Source of the DNA: Gimesia sp.
GTDB taxonomy: Bacteria > Planctomycetota > Planctomycetia > Planctomycetales > Planctomycetaceae
Reading direction: 5' to 3'
Assembly (NCBI GenBank): GCA_002706765.1
Contig: PAJV01000005.1
Location: forward strand, 6,462-70,461
Length of the DNA: 64,000 bases
Part shown: positions 9,754-18,586 of the stretch, in pieces
Position numbering within the stretch: the stretch's first letter is position 1
Layout of the letters: each line of letters opens with the position of its first letter
Position numbers and translations under genes: made by a program
The notes under the pieces: model-generated
The model's input: the letters and a program-made list of their open reading frames with translations, nothing else
Told to the model about the DNA's origin: nothing
The model's database searches: none

Positions 9754-10275
9754 ATGACCGATAAACGATATCAGACAGAAATCGCAAATCCACAGGTCGC
9801 GGAGTGGATCCTTCAGCTTGGCAGTTCTGACAGCGAACAGAGACAGGCTGCACGAAAGAACCTGACTCAAATCGGGAAACCCGTGGTCTCTGCGTTGGCG
9901 ATAGCATTGGAAGATGAGTCGGAAATGCGCCGCTGGGAAGCTGCGAAAACACTGGAATCCATCCGTGATCCGTCTGCCATCCCCGTCTTGATTGAAGCGT
10001 TGGCCGATGATACCAGTGTAAAATGGGTTGCCGGAGATGCGTTGATCGCATTGAATGAAAAGGGAGTGCCCGAGATTCTGCACGCATTGATCAACGAAAC
10101 CGCGGAAATCAGGGATGGGGCCTGTTTTGTACTGCATCATCTGGCATCTGATAACCCCGATTTGCGCGACATTCTGACCCCCGTAGTGCATGCATTAAAA
10201 TCACCGGAGTCCTCCTTGACAGTTCCCGTACGAGCGCTTGAGGCACTCTCAAAATTATCAGCTGTGGATTCCTGA
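9754..10275 (+). CDS. HEAT-repeat (PBS-lyase-like) protein
   Basis: About 173 residues formed almost entirely of alpha-helical HEAT repeats: RRWEAAKTLESIRDPSAIPV, then SVKWVAGDALIALNEKGVPE, then EIRDGACFVLHHLASDNPDL. The conserved pattern places an Arg or Lys and a double Ala in one helix and I-x-x-L in the next. Such scaffolds mediate protein-protein contacts; no enzymatic residues are visible. AGGAG at 9741-9745 sits 8 bp before the ATG at 9754; a GTG three bases earlier is possible but less well spaced. No signal peptide, so cytoplasmic. The PQQ-propeller membrane protein follows after 51 bp on the same strand and may share its transcript. Confidence 0.8.
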   Translation: MTDKRYQTEIANPQVAEWILQLGSSDSEQRQAARKNLTQIGKPVVSALAIALEDESEMRRWEAAKTLESIRDPSAIPVLIEALADDTSVKWVAGDALIALNEKGVPEILHALINETAEIRDGACFVLHHLASDNPDLRDILTPVVHALKSPESSLTVPVRALEALSKLSAVDS

Positions 10276-10326
10276 CATTTCTGATTTTCGATTCTGCTTC
10301 GTTTTCATTTTTTTAATGAGCAGCCA

Positions 10327-12366
10327 GTGGCAAATGAGTCATCACCCCCTCTGCGAGGGATTATCGTTCAGCTGCGTCAGGCAGTGCCCCTGGTGTTGTT
10401 TTTCCTGCTCCTGACGATTCCCGATTCTTTACACGCACAGTCGGACGTATCGAATCCATTTCTGCCAGCAGGTGTTAGTGAAGACGGTTGGCCTGCCGTC
10501 CGCGGTCGTCATTATGATGCACATTCTCCTGAAATTCATATTGCCGATACCTGGCCCGCTGCAGGGCCACCGGTTCTCTGGGTGAAAGAACTGGGGCAGG
10601 GGTACTCCGCTTTTGTGGCGGAAGGAGATCGCGTTTATACGCAGGGGCAGAATCTGCAGGGACAGTATGTGTATTGTCTGGATGCCCGTTCGGGGAAAGA
10701 GATCTGGAAGTACTGGTATGACTGGCCATATGAGCTGGCGGGAGTCTACCCGGGACCGCGTGCTACTCCGACTCTGATCGAGGGGCGTCTGTTATTTGCT
10801 GCTCCCAGCGGACTGCTCGGGTGTCTGGATGCAACGACGGGAAAATTGCTCTGGTCGCGAAATCTGGTCAGTGAATTCAAGGGGGACGGGGGCACGGGCT
10901 TTGGTTACGCCTGTTCGCCTGTAGTCGTCGATCAACTGGTTCTTATGCCTGTCGGCGGACCGGATGCCAGCATGGTTGCCCTGCATCTGCCGGATGGCAA
11001 GACAGCCTGGCAGGCGGGGAGTCAACCAGCCAGTTATACGCCTGCCATGCCGATAACCCGCGATGGGCGAAAGCTGGTTGTGGGTTATCTGGAAAATGCA
11101 CTCGTGCTTCACGATCTGAAAACCGGTGAATTACTGCTGGAACATGAGTTGTCAGACGGGTATGACGAACACTCTTCCTGGCCACTCTACCGGGAACCTT
11201 ATTTATGGATCGCCGCTCCCTTCAGGGCAGGTTCTCAACTGTTTGAAATCCCCTCCGAATTTGAAAAAGACACCAGGCTTAAAAATATCTGGCGGTCACG
11301 AATTTTATCGAACGATGTCCTTTCGAGTGTGCTGGTGGGCGACCAGATTTATGGCTTTGACATTTTTGATCAACAGTCCAAAACACAACGGCCCTCGCGG
11401 GGAAAATTTCGCTGCATTGAATTTCTCACAGGAGACGAATTATGGGAGCAGGGGTCTGGCAGACCGGAACGTTCTCAGAATGATACTTCAGATGAAATCG
11501 GTCAGGCGGGGATCATTGTTGCAGACGATAAACTGATCATGCTCAATGAACGTGGCGAGCTGATTTTGTTAAGAATCAATCCGGCGGAATGCGAAATCCT
11601 GGCGCGGTGTTCTGTCTTGTCGGGCGAATTGACGTGGACGCCTCCGATTCTACACCGCGGGTGTGTTTATATCCGCAATCAGTCACGGGCCGCCTGTATC
11701 TATGTGGGAAAACCGGAATTACTGCCGCGACAGCAACAGACATTACGCGTCGATGAAATTCCCCAGGAGCAATACGTGGACTGGGCCGGGCAAATCCTGT
11801 CCATCGAACCGGAATATGCGTTTGACCTGCCTTCCAATGCCTGGCTCTGGAACTGGTTCTTCTGGTCTGCGGGATTGCTGCTGGCCAGTCTGCTGTTGGC
11901 GTTGATCCCGGCAAGCCTGGTGCGGGTTGAGCATCGGCTCTTGACCTGGACCGTCTGTTATCGAACGCTTGCCTTTTTATGCGGTGCGCTGGGGACAACC
12001 TGGATCAGTGCCTGGACCCGGGAGTTTGTATTTACCTGGCCGCTCTGTCTGTATATTGCCTTTGATGCAGTGATGGCTGTTGTCCAGTTTCGAAGATCCA
12101 GGCAACGTTCTCGCTGGCGTGACTATCTGCCTTTGCTCGTTTTTGTCGGCATAACGACATTCTATTTTCTATTATGTCGTCGTCTCAGTCTGGTTTTCGA
12201 ATGGGCGTTTCTGGCAGGACCCATCGGAGCCCTCTTGCCGGGTTTGCTGGATGCTCAGTTACCTAAAGAAAGGTTCAGCGGAATTGGTATCTCTGTCCTC
12301 TTAAAGCTGGTGACGTACGCCGGGTTCTATGGAAGTGGAATCGTGGTGTTCTGGCTCAAATACTGA
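10327..12366 (+). CDS. PQQ-type beta-propeller protein with C-terminal membrane domain
   Basis: 679 residues. Residues about 18-36 form a signal or anchor (VPLVLFFLLLTIPDSLHAQ). Residues about 55-480 contain PQQ-like blades such as GDRVYTQG...YVYCLDARSGKEIWKYWYD and GLLGCLDATTGKLLWSRNL. After residue 505 come five or six hydrophobic helices to the end (WFFWSAGLLLASLLLALIPA onward). A lumenal propeller followed by a multi-pass membrane domain is uncommon; ordinary PQQ-like outer-membrane or quinoprotein members lack such a tail. No dehydrogenase active site was recognised, so a structural or assembly role is as likely as redox. The start is GTG at 10327; a nearby ATG at 10316 is out of frame. 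It follows the HEAT-repeat gene. Confidence 0.75.
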   Translation: MANESSPPLRGIIVQLRQAVPLVLFFLLLTIPDSLHAQSDVSNPFLPAGVSEDGWPAVRGRHYDAHSPEIHIADTWPAAGPPVLWVKELGQGYSAFVAEGDRVYTQGQNLQGQYVYCLDARSGKEIWKYWYDWPYELAGVYPGPRATPTLIEGRLLFAAPSGLLGCLDATTGKLLWSRNLVSEFKGDGGTGFGYACSPVVVDQLVLMPVGGPDASMVALHLPDGKTAWQAGSQPASYTPAMPITRDGRKLVVGYLENALVLHDLKTGELLLEHELSDGYDEHSSWPLYREPYLWIAAPFRAGSQLFEIPSEFEKDTRLKNIWRSRILSNDVLSSVLVGDQIYGFDIFDQQSKTQRPSRGKFRCIEFLTGDELWEQGSGRPERSQNDTSDEIGQAGIIVADDKLIMLNERGELILLRINPAECEILARCSVLSGELTWTPPILHRGCVYIRNQSRAACIYVGKPELLPRQQQTLRVDEIPQEQYVDWAGQILSIEPEYAFDLPSNAWLWNWFFWSAGLLLASLLLALIPASLVRVEHRLLTWTVCYRTLAFLCGALGTTWISAWTREFVFTWPLCLYIAFDAVMAVVQFRRSRQRSRWRDYLPLLVFVGITTFYFLLCRRLSLVFEWAFLAGPIGALLPGLLDAQLPKERFSGIGISVLLKLVTYAGFYGSGIVVFWLKY

Positions 12367-12642
12367 TGCGAGGTTGAATCGGAAAGAAACCGCTTTCACT
12401 GCCTGGTGCAGCAGGTTATTCCTTAAAACTGATCCTTTTACTATGAATGTCCATGAGATCCTGTTGAAGTTTTAAACAACCTGTTTCCAAAGCCAGGTTT
12501 ACTGCATAGAATATATGTAAACGCATACGATGCAATCAATTGCAGTTTGCAGTCGTCAGACGGTTGCAGAGAAATTACCTCGCAGGGAGAGAGGGCAGGC
12601 AGCCACTTTTTCCCAATGCGGGTATCGTAATGCGACAGTGTC

Positions 12643-12650
12643 AGGAAGGA
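12643..12650 (+). promoter_or_regulatory. Ribosome binding site fixing the hybrid-kinase start
   Basis: AGGAAGGA lies 8 bp before the ATG at 12659. The open frame extends upstream to 12530, but no comparable site precedes that codon and the additional residues show no domain. The 292 bp between the PQQ gene end and this start otherwise show nothing I can name. Confidence 0.65.
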
Positions 12651-12658
12651 ACAGCTCC

Positions 12659-15600
12659 ATGTGTGCTTCCACTGATCAGGAACAGGTTGCTCCCGCAGAA
12701 AAACAACATCGATTCACAAATGAGCCGCCTGCTTTCTGGCGATCACTGTTGTTGAAAAATACTCTGTTTGTGGCAGCCGTCGTGGTACTCAGTGGCGGGG
12801 TCCTCGGTCATCTGGCTTATGTTGCCGCTCGTGAGATTATTCACGACAACATTCATCTCCGACTGCAGCTGGTTGTGACAGACCGGGCCGCCCTGTTCGA
12901 AGAATATGTCAAACAGCAGCTGGAACGTTCAGCGCTGGTGACGAATCGTACCAGCCTGCATGAATTGATCCACAGGTTCAACCAGGGAGAGATCGACCTG
13001 GATTCATTTCGCGAGCAATCGCAGCGTATTCTGGAGGACACCAAATTTGGAAGTTCATCGGGTTTCCGTGATCTATGGATTGTCAACCCGCAGGGAACCG
13101 TGATTACCGCGACCAATGCTGATTATTTGAGTAAGACCTACGCCGGCGATCCTGGTTTTCTTGAAGGCAAAGAGCATCCCCGCCTGGATCTGCCCCAGGA
13201 AGTAAATGGCCGCGCTCTGACTTATCTGGTGGCCCCCATGAATGATGAAGCGGGCAACCTGCTGGGGGTGCTCATGGTCTGGCTCGATGTGACCCCGCTC
13301 AAAGACATTTTGATGAATCGAGTGGGCTTGCAGGAAACCGGTGATTTACTGGTGGCGACCAAGCAGGGAGATCACGTTCGCTATCTCTTCCAGCCGCGCG
13401 ACAGTGATGCCTGGTCGGTTCCGATCTCGGAAGTACCGGCGATGGCCAAAGCCCTGCAGGACGAGAGTGGATCAGAGGTGATGGATTACAGTGGTGAGCG
13501 GGTCCTGGTCTCTTATCGCCCCGTGAATTATCAGCCGGACCTGGAAGCACCCTGGGGAATGGTAGCCAAAATCAACCTGGATGAAGCTTACGCACCTGTG
13601 ACGTATCTCCGTAAACATCTGTTGTTGATACAGCTGGGGCTGGTGTTTTTCGGTATGGCTGCTTCCTTTCTCGTTGCCCGTCGTTTTACCCGACCGGTGC
13701 TGGGGCTGGCGACTTCTGCTGCGAAAATTGCCAAAGGGAATCTGGATGTCCGGGTTCCCAGCACCTCTTCCGATGAAGTAGGTTTGCTCGGAGCCGCTTT
13801 TAACCACATGGCAGAGGAACTGTCGGCTTCTCGTGATGAACTGGAAGACAGGATTGATCAACGGACGGCTGAATTAAAAGCATCGCAGAAACAGCTCAGA
13901 CGGCAGTCTCAGATTCTGCAGTCCATTCTGGACAGTATGGGCGATGGTGTGATCGTAGCGGACCAGGACGGGAATTCGGTCTTCTGGAATCCGGCGGCAG
14001 AGCAGATCGTCGGCATTGGTCCGCAGAATGTTGATCCCGACAAGTGGTCACAGATTTATGGATGTTACCTGGCTGATGGGAAAACCATGTGCCCCTCCCA
14101 GGATCTGCCCCTGGCCCGGGCGATGCGGGGAGAATCGCTGGATGGAGTTGTGCTGTACCTGGAGAATCCGGATATCCCGGAAGGGACCTGGATCAGCGTT
14201 ACAGCGCGTCCTCTCCGGAATGACCGTGGCGAATTGCGCGGCGGCGTCATTGTGATGCGGGATATTACCGAGACGCGGGCCAACCAGGAAGAGCTGGAAT
14301 CACGGGATAAGAAGAACCGTGCCATCCTGGCGACCACGCATGAAGCGTTTGTGGGGATCAATGAAAAGAGCATTATCTGTGAGTGGAATGATCAGGCTGA
14401 GGTGACATTTGGCTGGTCTCCTGCTGAAGCGATCGGGCGCTCCCTGGAAGAGACGATTATTCCCGAACGCTACTGGCTGCAGCACATGCATGGAATCGAA
14501 CATTATCTCCGGTCAGGTGAAGGCCCTTTCCTCAACAGGCGACTGGAACTCTCAGCCATGCATCGGGACGGTCACGAATTTCCTGTTGAACTGACGATTA
14601 CACCGGTGCCCCAGGGAAATGGATTTCTGTTCGCCGCCTTTGTGCATGATATCACCGAAGAAAAAAGGGCGGGGGAAGAGCTCAGACAGGCGAAAGAAGC
14701 AGCCGAGGCCGCCAGCCGTGCGAAAAGTGCTTTCCTGGCAACCATGAGCCACGAAATCCGCACTCCCATGAATGCCGTCATCGGGATGACGCAACTGCTG
14801 CTTGATACGAAACTCGATTCTACACAACATGAGTATCTGACGATGGTGCAGGAGTCCGGAGAATCGCTGCTTTCCGTGATCAATGATATTCTTGATTTCT
14901 CGAAAATCGAGGCAGGGCGGTTTGATCTTGAGAAGACGCCGTTCCATCTGCGGGAAAATCTGGGAGATACCATGAAGTCTCTCGCAGTCCGCGCGCATCA
15001 CAAACATCTGGAACTCGCTTTTCACCTTGACGCGGATGTCCCGGATACGCTTGTCGGCGATCGTTTCCGACTGCGTCAGATCATCGTTAACCTGGTTGGT
15101 AACGCCATTAAATTCACCGAGGAAGGTGAAATTGTTCTGGATGTGAAACTGGATTTCCGGTCAAAGAAAGAACTGCAACTGCACTTTATTGTTCGCGATA
15201 CCGGAATCGGCATTCCGGAGGACAAACAGCAGCAGATCTTTCAGGCATTTGAACAGGTCGATGAATCGATAACCCGTCGCTTCAGTGGCACGGGGCTGGG
15301 GCTGGCAATTTCCTCACGTCTGATTGAAATGATGGGGGGACAGATCTGGGTTCACAGTGAAGTCGGCAAAGGAAGTGAATTTCATTTTACTGCCCGCTTC
15401 GGATTGACAGAGGCCGAAATTCCACTGAATGACCCCCTGATGAAAGTAGACCTTGATGGTTTACGGGTGCTGATTGTAGATGACAATCACACCAACTGCC
15501 AGATTCTTGAAGAGATGCTGAAGAGCTGGAACATGCAGACACAGTCCATCAATCGTGGTAGCGATACCCTGGATGTCATGCGCGCCGGCCAACAGGCGGG

Positions 15601-16753
15601 GCAACCGTTTGATCTGGTGCTGGTCGATGCCAATATGCCGATCATGGATGGCTATTCTGTCGCAAAATCCATCAAGCAGGATGCCGCGCTGGGTAGTGCA
15701 GTCATCATGATGATTACATCCAGTGATCGCCAGGGAGAAATAGCTCGCTGCAAAGAACTCGGGATCGCCGCTCATCTGATAAAACCGTTAAAGCAATCTG
15801 AACTGTACAACTCGATTGCAGAGACGCTGGGAATGAACGGAGAACCGCAACACAATACGCGCACTGCAACCTCTGAGCTGGCACGGCGGATTCCACCACT
15901 CAATATTCTGCTGGCGGAAGACAGCCTGGTGAATCAGAAACTGGCGCTGGCGCTATTGGAACCCCATGGTCATGATGTGGCTGTTGTGCTGAATGGCAAA
16001 GACGCCGTTGAAGAACGGAAAAAACGCGATTTTGATCTGGTGCTCATGGATGTGCAGATGCCTGAGATGGACGGCCTGGAAGCGACGCGCCTGATTCGGG
16101 AATACGAGCAGGAAACGGGTGAGCATGTTCCCATTGTCGCGATGACCGCCCACGCCATGAAGGGAGACCGCGAGCGTTGCCTGGAAGCGGGCATGGATGG
16201 TTACGTTTCCAAACCGGTTCGCGTCAGAGAATTGTATTCGACCATCGAAGACTGTCTGCACCTGAATCCGGCAGCAGCTCTGACGGACGAAATACCAGTT
16301 TACGAAATGCATGAAGAGGGGGAGGGGGAAGCCATGAGTGAATCCAGCAACGATTCAGCAGACAGAGAACCGGAAAAAGATCACGCTGCAGATACAGAGA
16401 GCATTATTGACTGGCAGCAGGCGATGGAAAAATCAGAAATTCCCGTTGAATCACTCAATGAACTGGGCCAGATCTTTCTGACAGAGGCGCCTCGCTTATT
16501 GTCAGAAATCAGGGAAGCTTTGAAAGACAATGATGCCCAGTCACTCAGACGTGCTGCCCATACCCTTAAAAGTTCGGCAGCCCTGTTTGAAGCACATCCT
16601 GCCGCCGCCGCAGCCCTGAAACTGGAACTGCTGGGGAAGGAAAAAAAACTGAGCGAAGCCAGGGAGGCATTAGAGAATCTGGACAGGGAATTCGATCGAT
16701 TGCTACCGGCGGTCGCAGCGCAGATTGATTCCACGACTTCTGAAAAGGAATGA
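12659..16753 (+). CDS. Hybrid sensor histidine kinase (sensor-HAMP-PAS-PAS-HisKA-HATPase-REC-REC-HPt)
   Basis: About 1364 residues, an inner-membrane sensor and full phosphorelay in one chain. TM1 at about 29-56, a periplasmic Cache-like sensor region to about 320, TM2 near 325-345 and HAMP at about 340-400. Two PAS domains start near 419 and 554. HisKA has SHEIRTP with the phospho-His near residue 697; the ATPase has an N box near 810, DTGIGIP near 846 and GTGLGL near 877. Receivers 1 and 2 carry phospho-Asp in LVDANMP (about 986) and LMDVQMP (about 1127); the HPt has AAHTLKSS (about 1299). All key residues are present, so it should be active. It ends 3 bp before the receiver-glutamate dehydrogenase gene, which makes that fusion its most likely phosphorylation target. 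The sensed signal is unknown. Confidence 0.95.
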   Translation: MCASTDQEQVAPAEKQHRFTNEPPAFWRSLLLKNTLFVAAVVVLSGGVLGHLAYVAAREIIHDNIHLRLQLVVTDRAALFEEYVKQQLERSALVTNRTSLHELIHRFNQGEIDLDSFREQSQRILEDTKFGSSSGFRDLWIVNPQGTVITATNADYLSKTYAGDPGFLEGKEHPRLDLPQEVNGRALTYLVAPMNDEAGNLLGVLMVWLDVTPLKDILMNRVGLQETGDLLVATKQGDHVRYLFQPRDSDAWSVPISEVPAMAKALQDESGSEVMDYSGERVLVSYRPVNYQPDLEAPWGMVAKINLDEAYAPVTYLRKHLLLIQLGLVFFGMAASFLVARRFTRPVLGLATSAAKIAKGNLDVRVPSTSSDEVGLLGAAFNHMAEELSASRDELEDRIDQRTAELKASQKQLRRQSQILQSILDSMGDGVIVADQDGNSVFWNPAAEQIVGIGPQNVDPDKWSQIYGCYLADGKTMCPSQDLPLARAMRGESLDGVVLYLENPDIPEGTWISVTARPLRNDRGELRGGVIVMRDITETRANQEELESRDKKNRAILATTHEAFVGINEKSIICEWNDQAEVTFGWSPAEAIGRSLEETIIPERYWLQHMHGIEHYLRSGEGPFLNRRLELSAMHRDGHEFPVELTITPVPQGNGFLFAAFVHDITEEKRAGEELRQAKEAAEAASRAKSAFLATMSHEIRTPMNAVIGMTQLLLDTKLDSTQHEYLTMVQESGESLLSVINDILDFSKIEAGRFDLEKTPFHLRENLGDTMKSLAVRAHHKHLELAFHLDADVPDTLVGDRFRLRQIIVNLVGNAIKFTEEGEIVLDVKLDFRSKKELQLHFIVRDTGIGIPEDKQQQIFQAFEQVDESITRRFSGTGLGLAISSRLIEMMGGQIWVHSEVGKGSEFHFTARFGLTEAEIPLNDPLMKVDLDGLRVLIVDDNHTNCQILEEMLKSWNMQTQSINRGSDTLDVMRAGQQAGQPFDLVLVDANMPIMDGYSVAKSIKQDAALGSAVIMMITSSDRQGEIARCKELGIAAHLIKPLKQSELYNSIAETLGMNGEPQHNTRTATSELARRIPPLNILLAEDSLVNQKLALALLEPHGHDVAVVLNGKDAVEERKKRDFDLVLMDVQMPEMDGLEATRLIREYEQETGEHVPIVAMTAHAMKGDRERCLEAGMDGYVSKPVRVRELYSTIEDCLHLNPAAALTDEIPVYEMHEEGEGEAMSESSNDSADREPEKDHAADTESIIDWQQAMEKSEIPVESLNELGQIFLTEAPRLLSEIREALKDNDAQSLRRAAHTLKSSAALFEAHPAAAAALKLELLGKEKKLSEAREALENLDREFDRLLPAVAAQIDSTTSEKE

Positions 16754-16756
16754 ACC

Positions 16757-18415
16757 ATGAATACAGCATCAGGGAATACAGTAAAGGTACTTCTGATCGA
16801 GGATAATCCGATTCATGTCGGGTTGGTGAAAACCTTACTCGCAGAATCAAAAACGCCCGTCTTTCAACTCCAGTATGCAGGGACGTTACAGGCGGGATTG
16901 AATCAACTGGATTCGTCTGCCGTGGACGTGGTACTCCTCGACCTGACACTGCCTGACAGTGAGGACCTGGATACTTTTATCAGGGTACGTTCCTTTGCCC
17001 CCGCGATCCCCATTGTGATTGTGACCAGTCTGGATGATGTCAAACTGGCTGCCAAAGCGGTGGAAGCGGGAGCGCAAGATTACATGGTGAAGACGCAGCT
17101 CAGCCGAACTTCGCTGATTCGTTCGCTCCGCTATGCGATTGAACGGACCAGGGTACGCGATGCGGAATGGGATTCACCCATGTTTCGACTGGCCCAGCGA
17201 CAGTTTCTGAAAGCCGCTCAATTCATGGGCCTGGATGATAATATCAGGCAGCGGCTGTTATTCCCCCAGCGAACCCTGGTAGTCACATTACCTTTTCGAC
17301 GGGATCATTATACTGAAGTCGAGACAGTCTTCGGATATCGAGTCCAGCACATTCTGACGATGGGGCCAACAAAGGGGGGGATCCGGTATCACCAGGATGT
17401 GAGCCTGGGAGAAGTCTCAGCCCTGGCGATGTGGATGAGCTGGAAATGTGCACTGGTGCATCTCCCATTTGGGGGAGCGAAAGGGGGCGTGCGTATCGAC
17501 CCGACCGGATTAACCAGCCACGAACTGCAGCGTTTGACGAGACGGTTCGCTACAGAGATCAGCCCGATCATCGGCCCTGATAAAGATATTCCTGCGCCCG
17601 ATATGGGAACGAATGAGCGGGTGATGGCGTGGATTATGGATACCTACAGCCAGGAAGTGGGTTATACCGTACCCGCCGTGGTTACCGGAAAACCGGTGGT
17701 ACTGGGGGGAGCCCGGGGCAGAAATGAAGCAACAGGCCGCGGTGTGGTTTACCTGATTCAGGAAGCGGCGAAGCACCTGAAAATGAACCTGAGTGAATGC
17801 ACGGCAGTGGTTCAGGGGTTTGGAAATGTCGGCAGCCATGCGGCTCTGTTTTTGAGTGAACTGGGAGTTAAAATCATTGGTGTAAGCGATGCCACAACCG
17901 GCATTCACAATCGGCATGGATTATCCATTCCCTCTTTGCTGGAATATGTCGCCGAAAACCGGTTTCTGGAAGGGTATCCCGAGGGAGATCACATCAGCAA
18001 TGAGGAATTGCTGGAGTTGAAGTGCGATATCCTGGTTCCTGCCGCGCTGCAGAATCAGATTACAGCAGAGAATGCCGACCGGATTCAATGCAAGCTGCTG
18101 GCAGAAGGTGCGAACGGACCGACGACTCTGGAAGCGGATGAAGTACTCAATGAAAAAGGGGTCTTTATCCTGCCCGATATTCTGGCAAACGCCGGGGGTG
18201 TGACGGTATCTTATTTTGAATGGGTGCAGGATACGCAGAATTATATGTGGAGCCTGGACGAAGTGAATGAGCGGCTGCACCGGATTCTTAAAGACGCCTT
18301 TCACAGGACGCTGAATCGGGCAGAGAAGCATCAGTTTGATATGCGGACCGCCGCCATGATCGAAGGGGTCGAACGTGTCGCCCAGGCCAAACTGGCCAGG
18401 GGACTATATCCCTGA
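16757..18415 (+). CDS. Response-regulator receiver fused to glutamate dehydrogenase
   Basis: A single 552-residue frame. Residues about 9-130 are a complete CheY-like receiver: acidic pair E15/D16, phospho-acceptor D62 (VLLDLTLPD), T90 and K112. After a short linker, residues about 142-552 are a full-length Glu/Leu/Phe/Val dehydrogenase: GPTKGGIRYH (K206), K230, LPFGGAKGG (catalytic-type K242), DIPAPDMGT (D282) and a GFGNVG dinucleotide loop at 354-359. The enzyme family interconverts glutamate and 2-oxoglutarate plus ammonia in the cytoplasm. AAGGA lies 7 bp upstream of the ATG, and only 3 bp separate it from the hybrid kinase, so the two are almost certainly translated together. Phosphorylation probably adjusts dehydrogenase activity or assembly, but this is inference. 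M142 could be an internal start for a free dehydrogenase. Confidence 0.95.
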   Translation: MNTASGNTVKVLLIEDNPIHVGLVKTLLAESKTPVFQLQYAGTLQAGLNQLDSSAVDVVLLDLTLPDSEDLDTFIRVRSFAPAIPIVIVTSLDDVKLAAKAVEAGAQDYMVKTQLSRTSLIRSLRYAIERTRVRDAEWDSPMFRLAQRQFLKAAQFMGLDDNIRQRLLFPQRTLVVTLPFRRDHYTEVETVFGYRVQHILTMGPTKGGIRYHQDVSLGEVSALAMWMSWKCALVHLPFGGAKGGVRIDPTGLTSHELQRLTRRFATEISPIIGPDKDIPAPDMGTNERVMAWIMDTYSQEVGYTVPAVVTGKPVVLGGARGRNEATGRGVVYLIQEAAKHLKMNLSECTAVVQGFGNVGSHAALFLSELGVKIIGVSDATTGIHNRHGLSIPSLLEYVAENRFLEGYPEGDHISNEELLELKCDILVPAALQNQITAENADRIQCKLLAEGANGPTTLEADEVLNEKGVFILPDILANAGGVTVSYFEWVQDTQNYMWSLDEVNERLHRILKDAFHRTLNRAEKHQFDMRTAAMIEGVERVAQAKLARGLYP

Positions 18416-18484
18416 TTTCGACCCGAAGCGACTGGTAATGACGGCAGCAGACTGCATCTGCTAGACTGTGTCCAGTTTTACTGT

Positions 18485-18534
18485 TAGCGTCTCCAGAGGC
18501 ATTTGAATCGAGTATAATAGATTGAGAGACGCTA
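18485..18534. repeat. Perfect 9-bp inverted repeat between convergent signalling operons
   Basis: TAGCGTCTC at 18485-18493 and GAGACGCTA at 18526-18534 are exact inverted copies separated by 32 bp. They lie in the 171-bp space where the receiver-dehydrogenase gene and the minus-strand kinase gene converge. No T tract follows, so this could be a weak bidirectional terminator, a transcript stabiliser or chance. Confidence 0.35.
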
Positions 18535-18586
18535 TGGTTAAATGTGATGCGCTCTAGAATTCGGAATGAGAGAGTTCAAAGACAGT

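Noticed and set aside
12530-12658. N-terminal extension of the hybrid kinase
   Set aside because: A clear AGGAAGGA site precedes ATG 12659; the 43 extra residues have no domain and no ribosome site.
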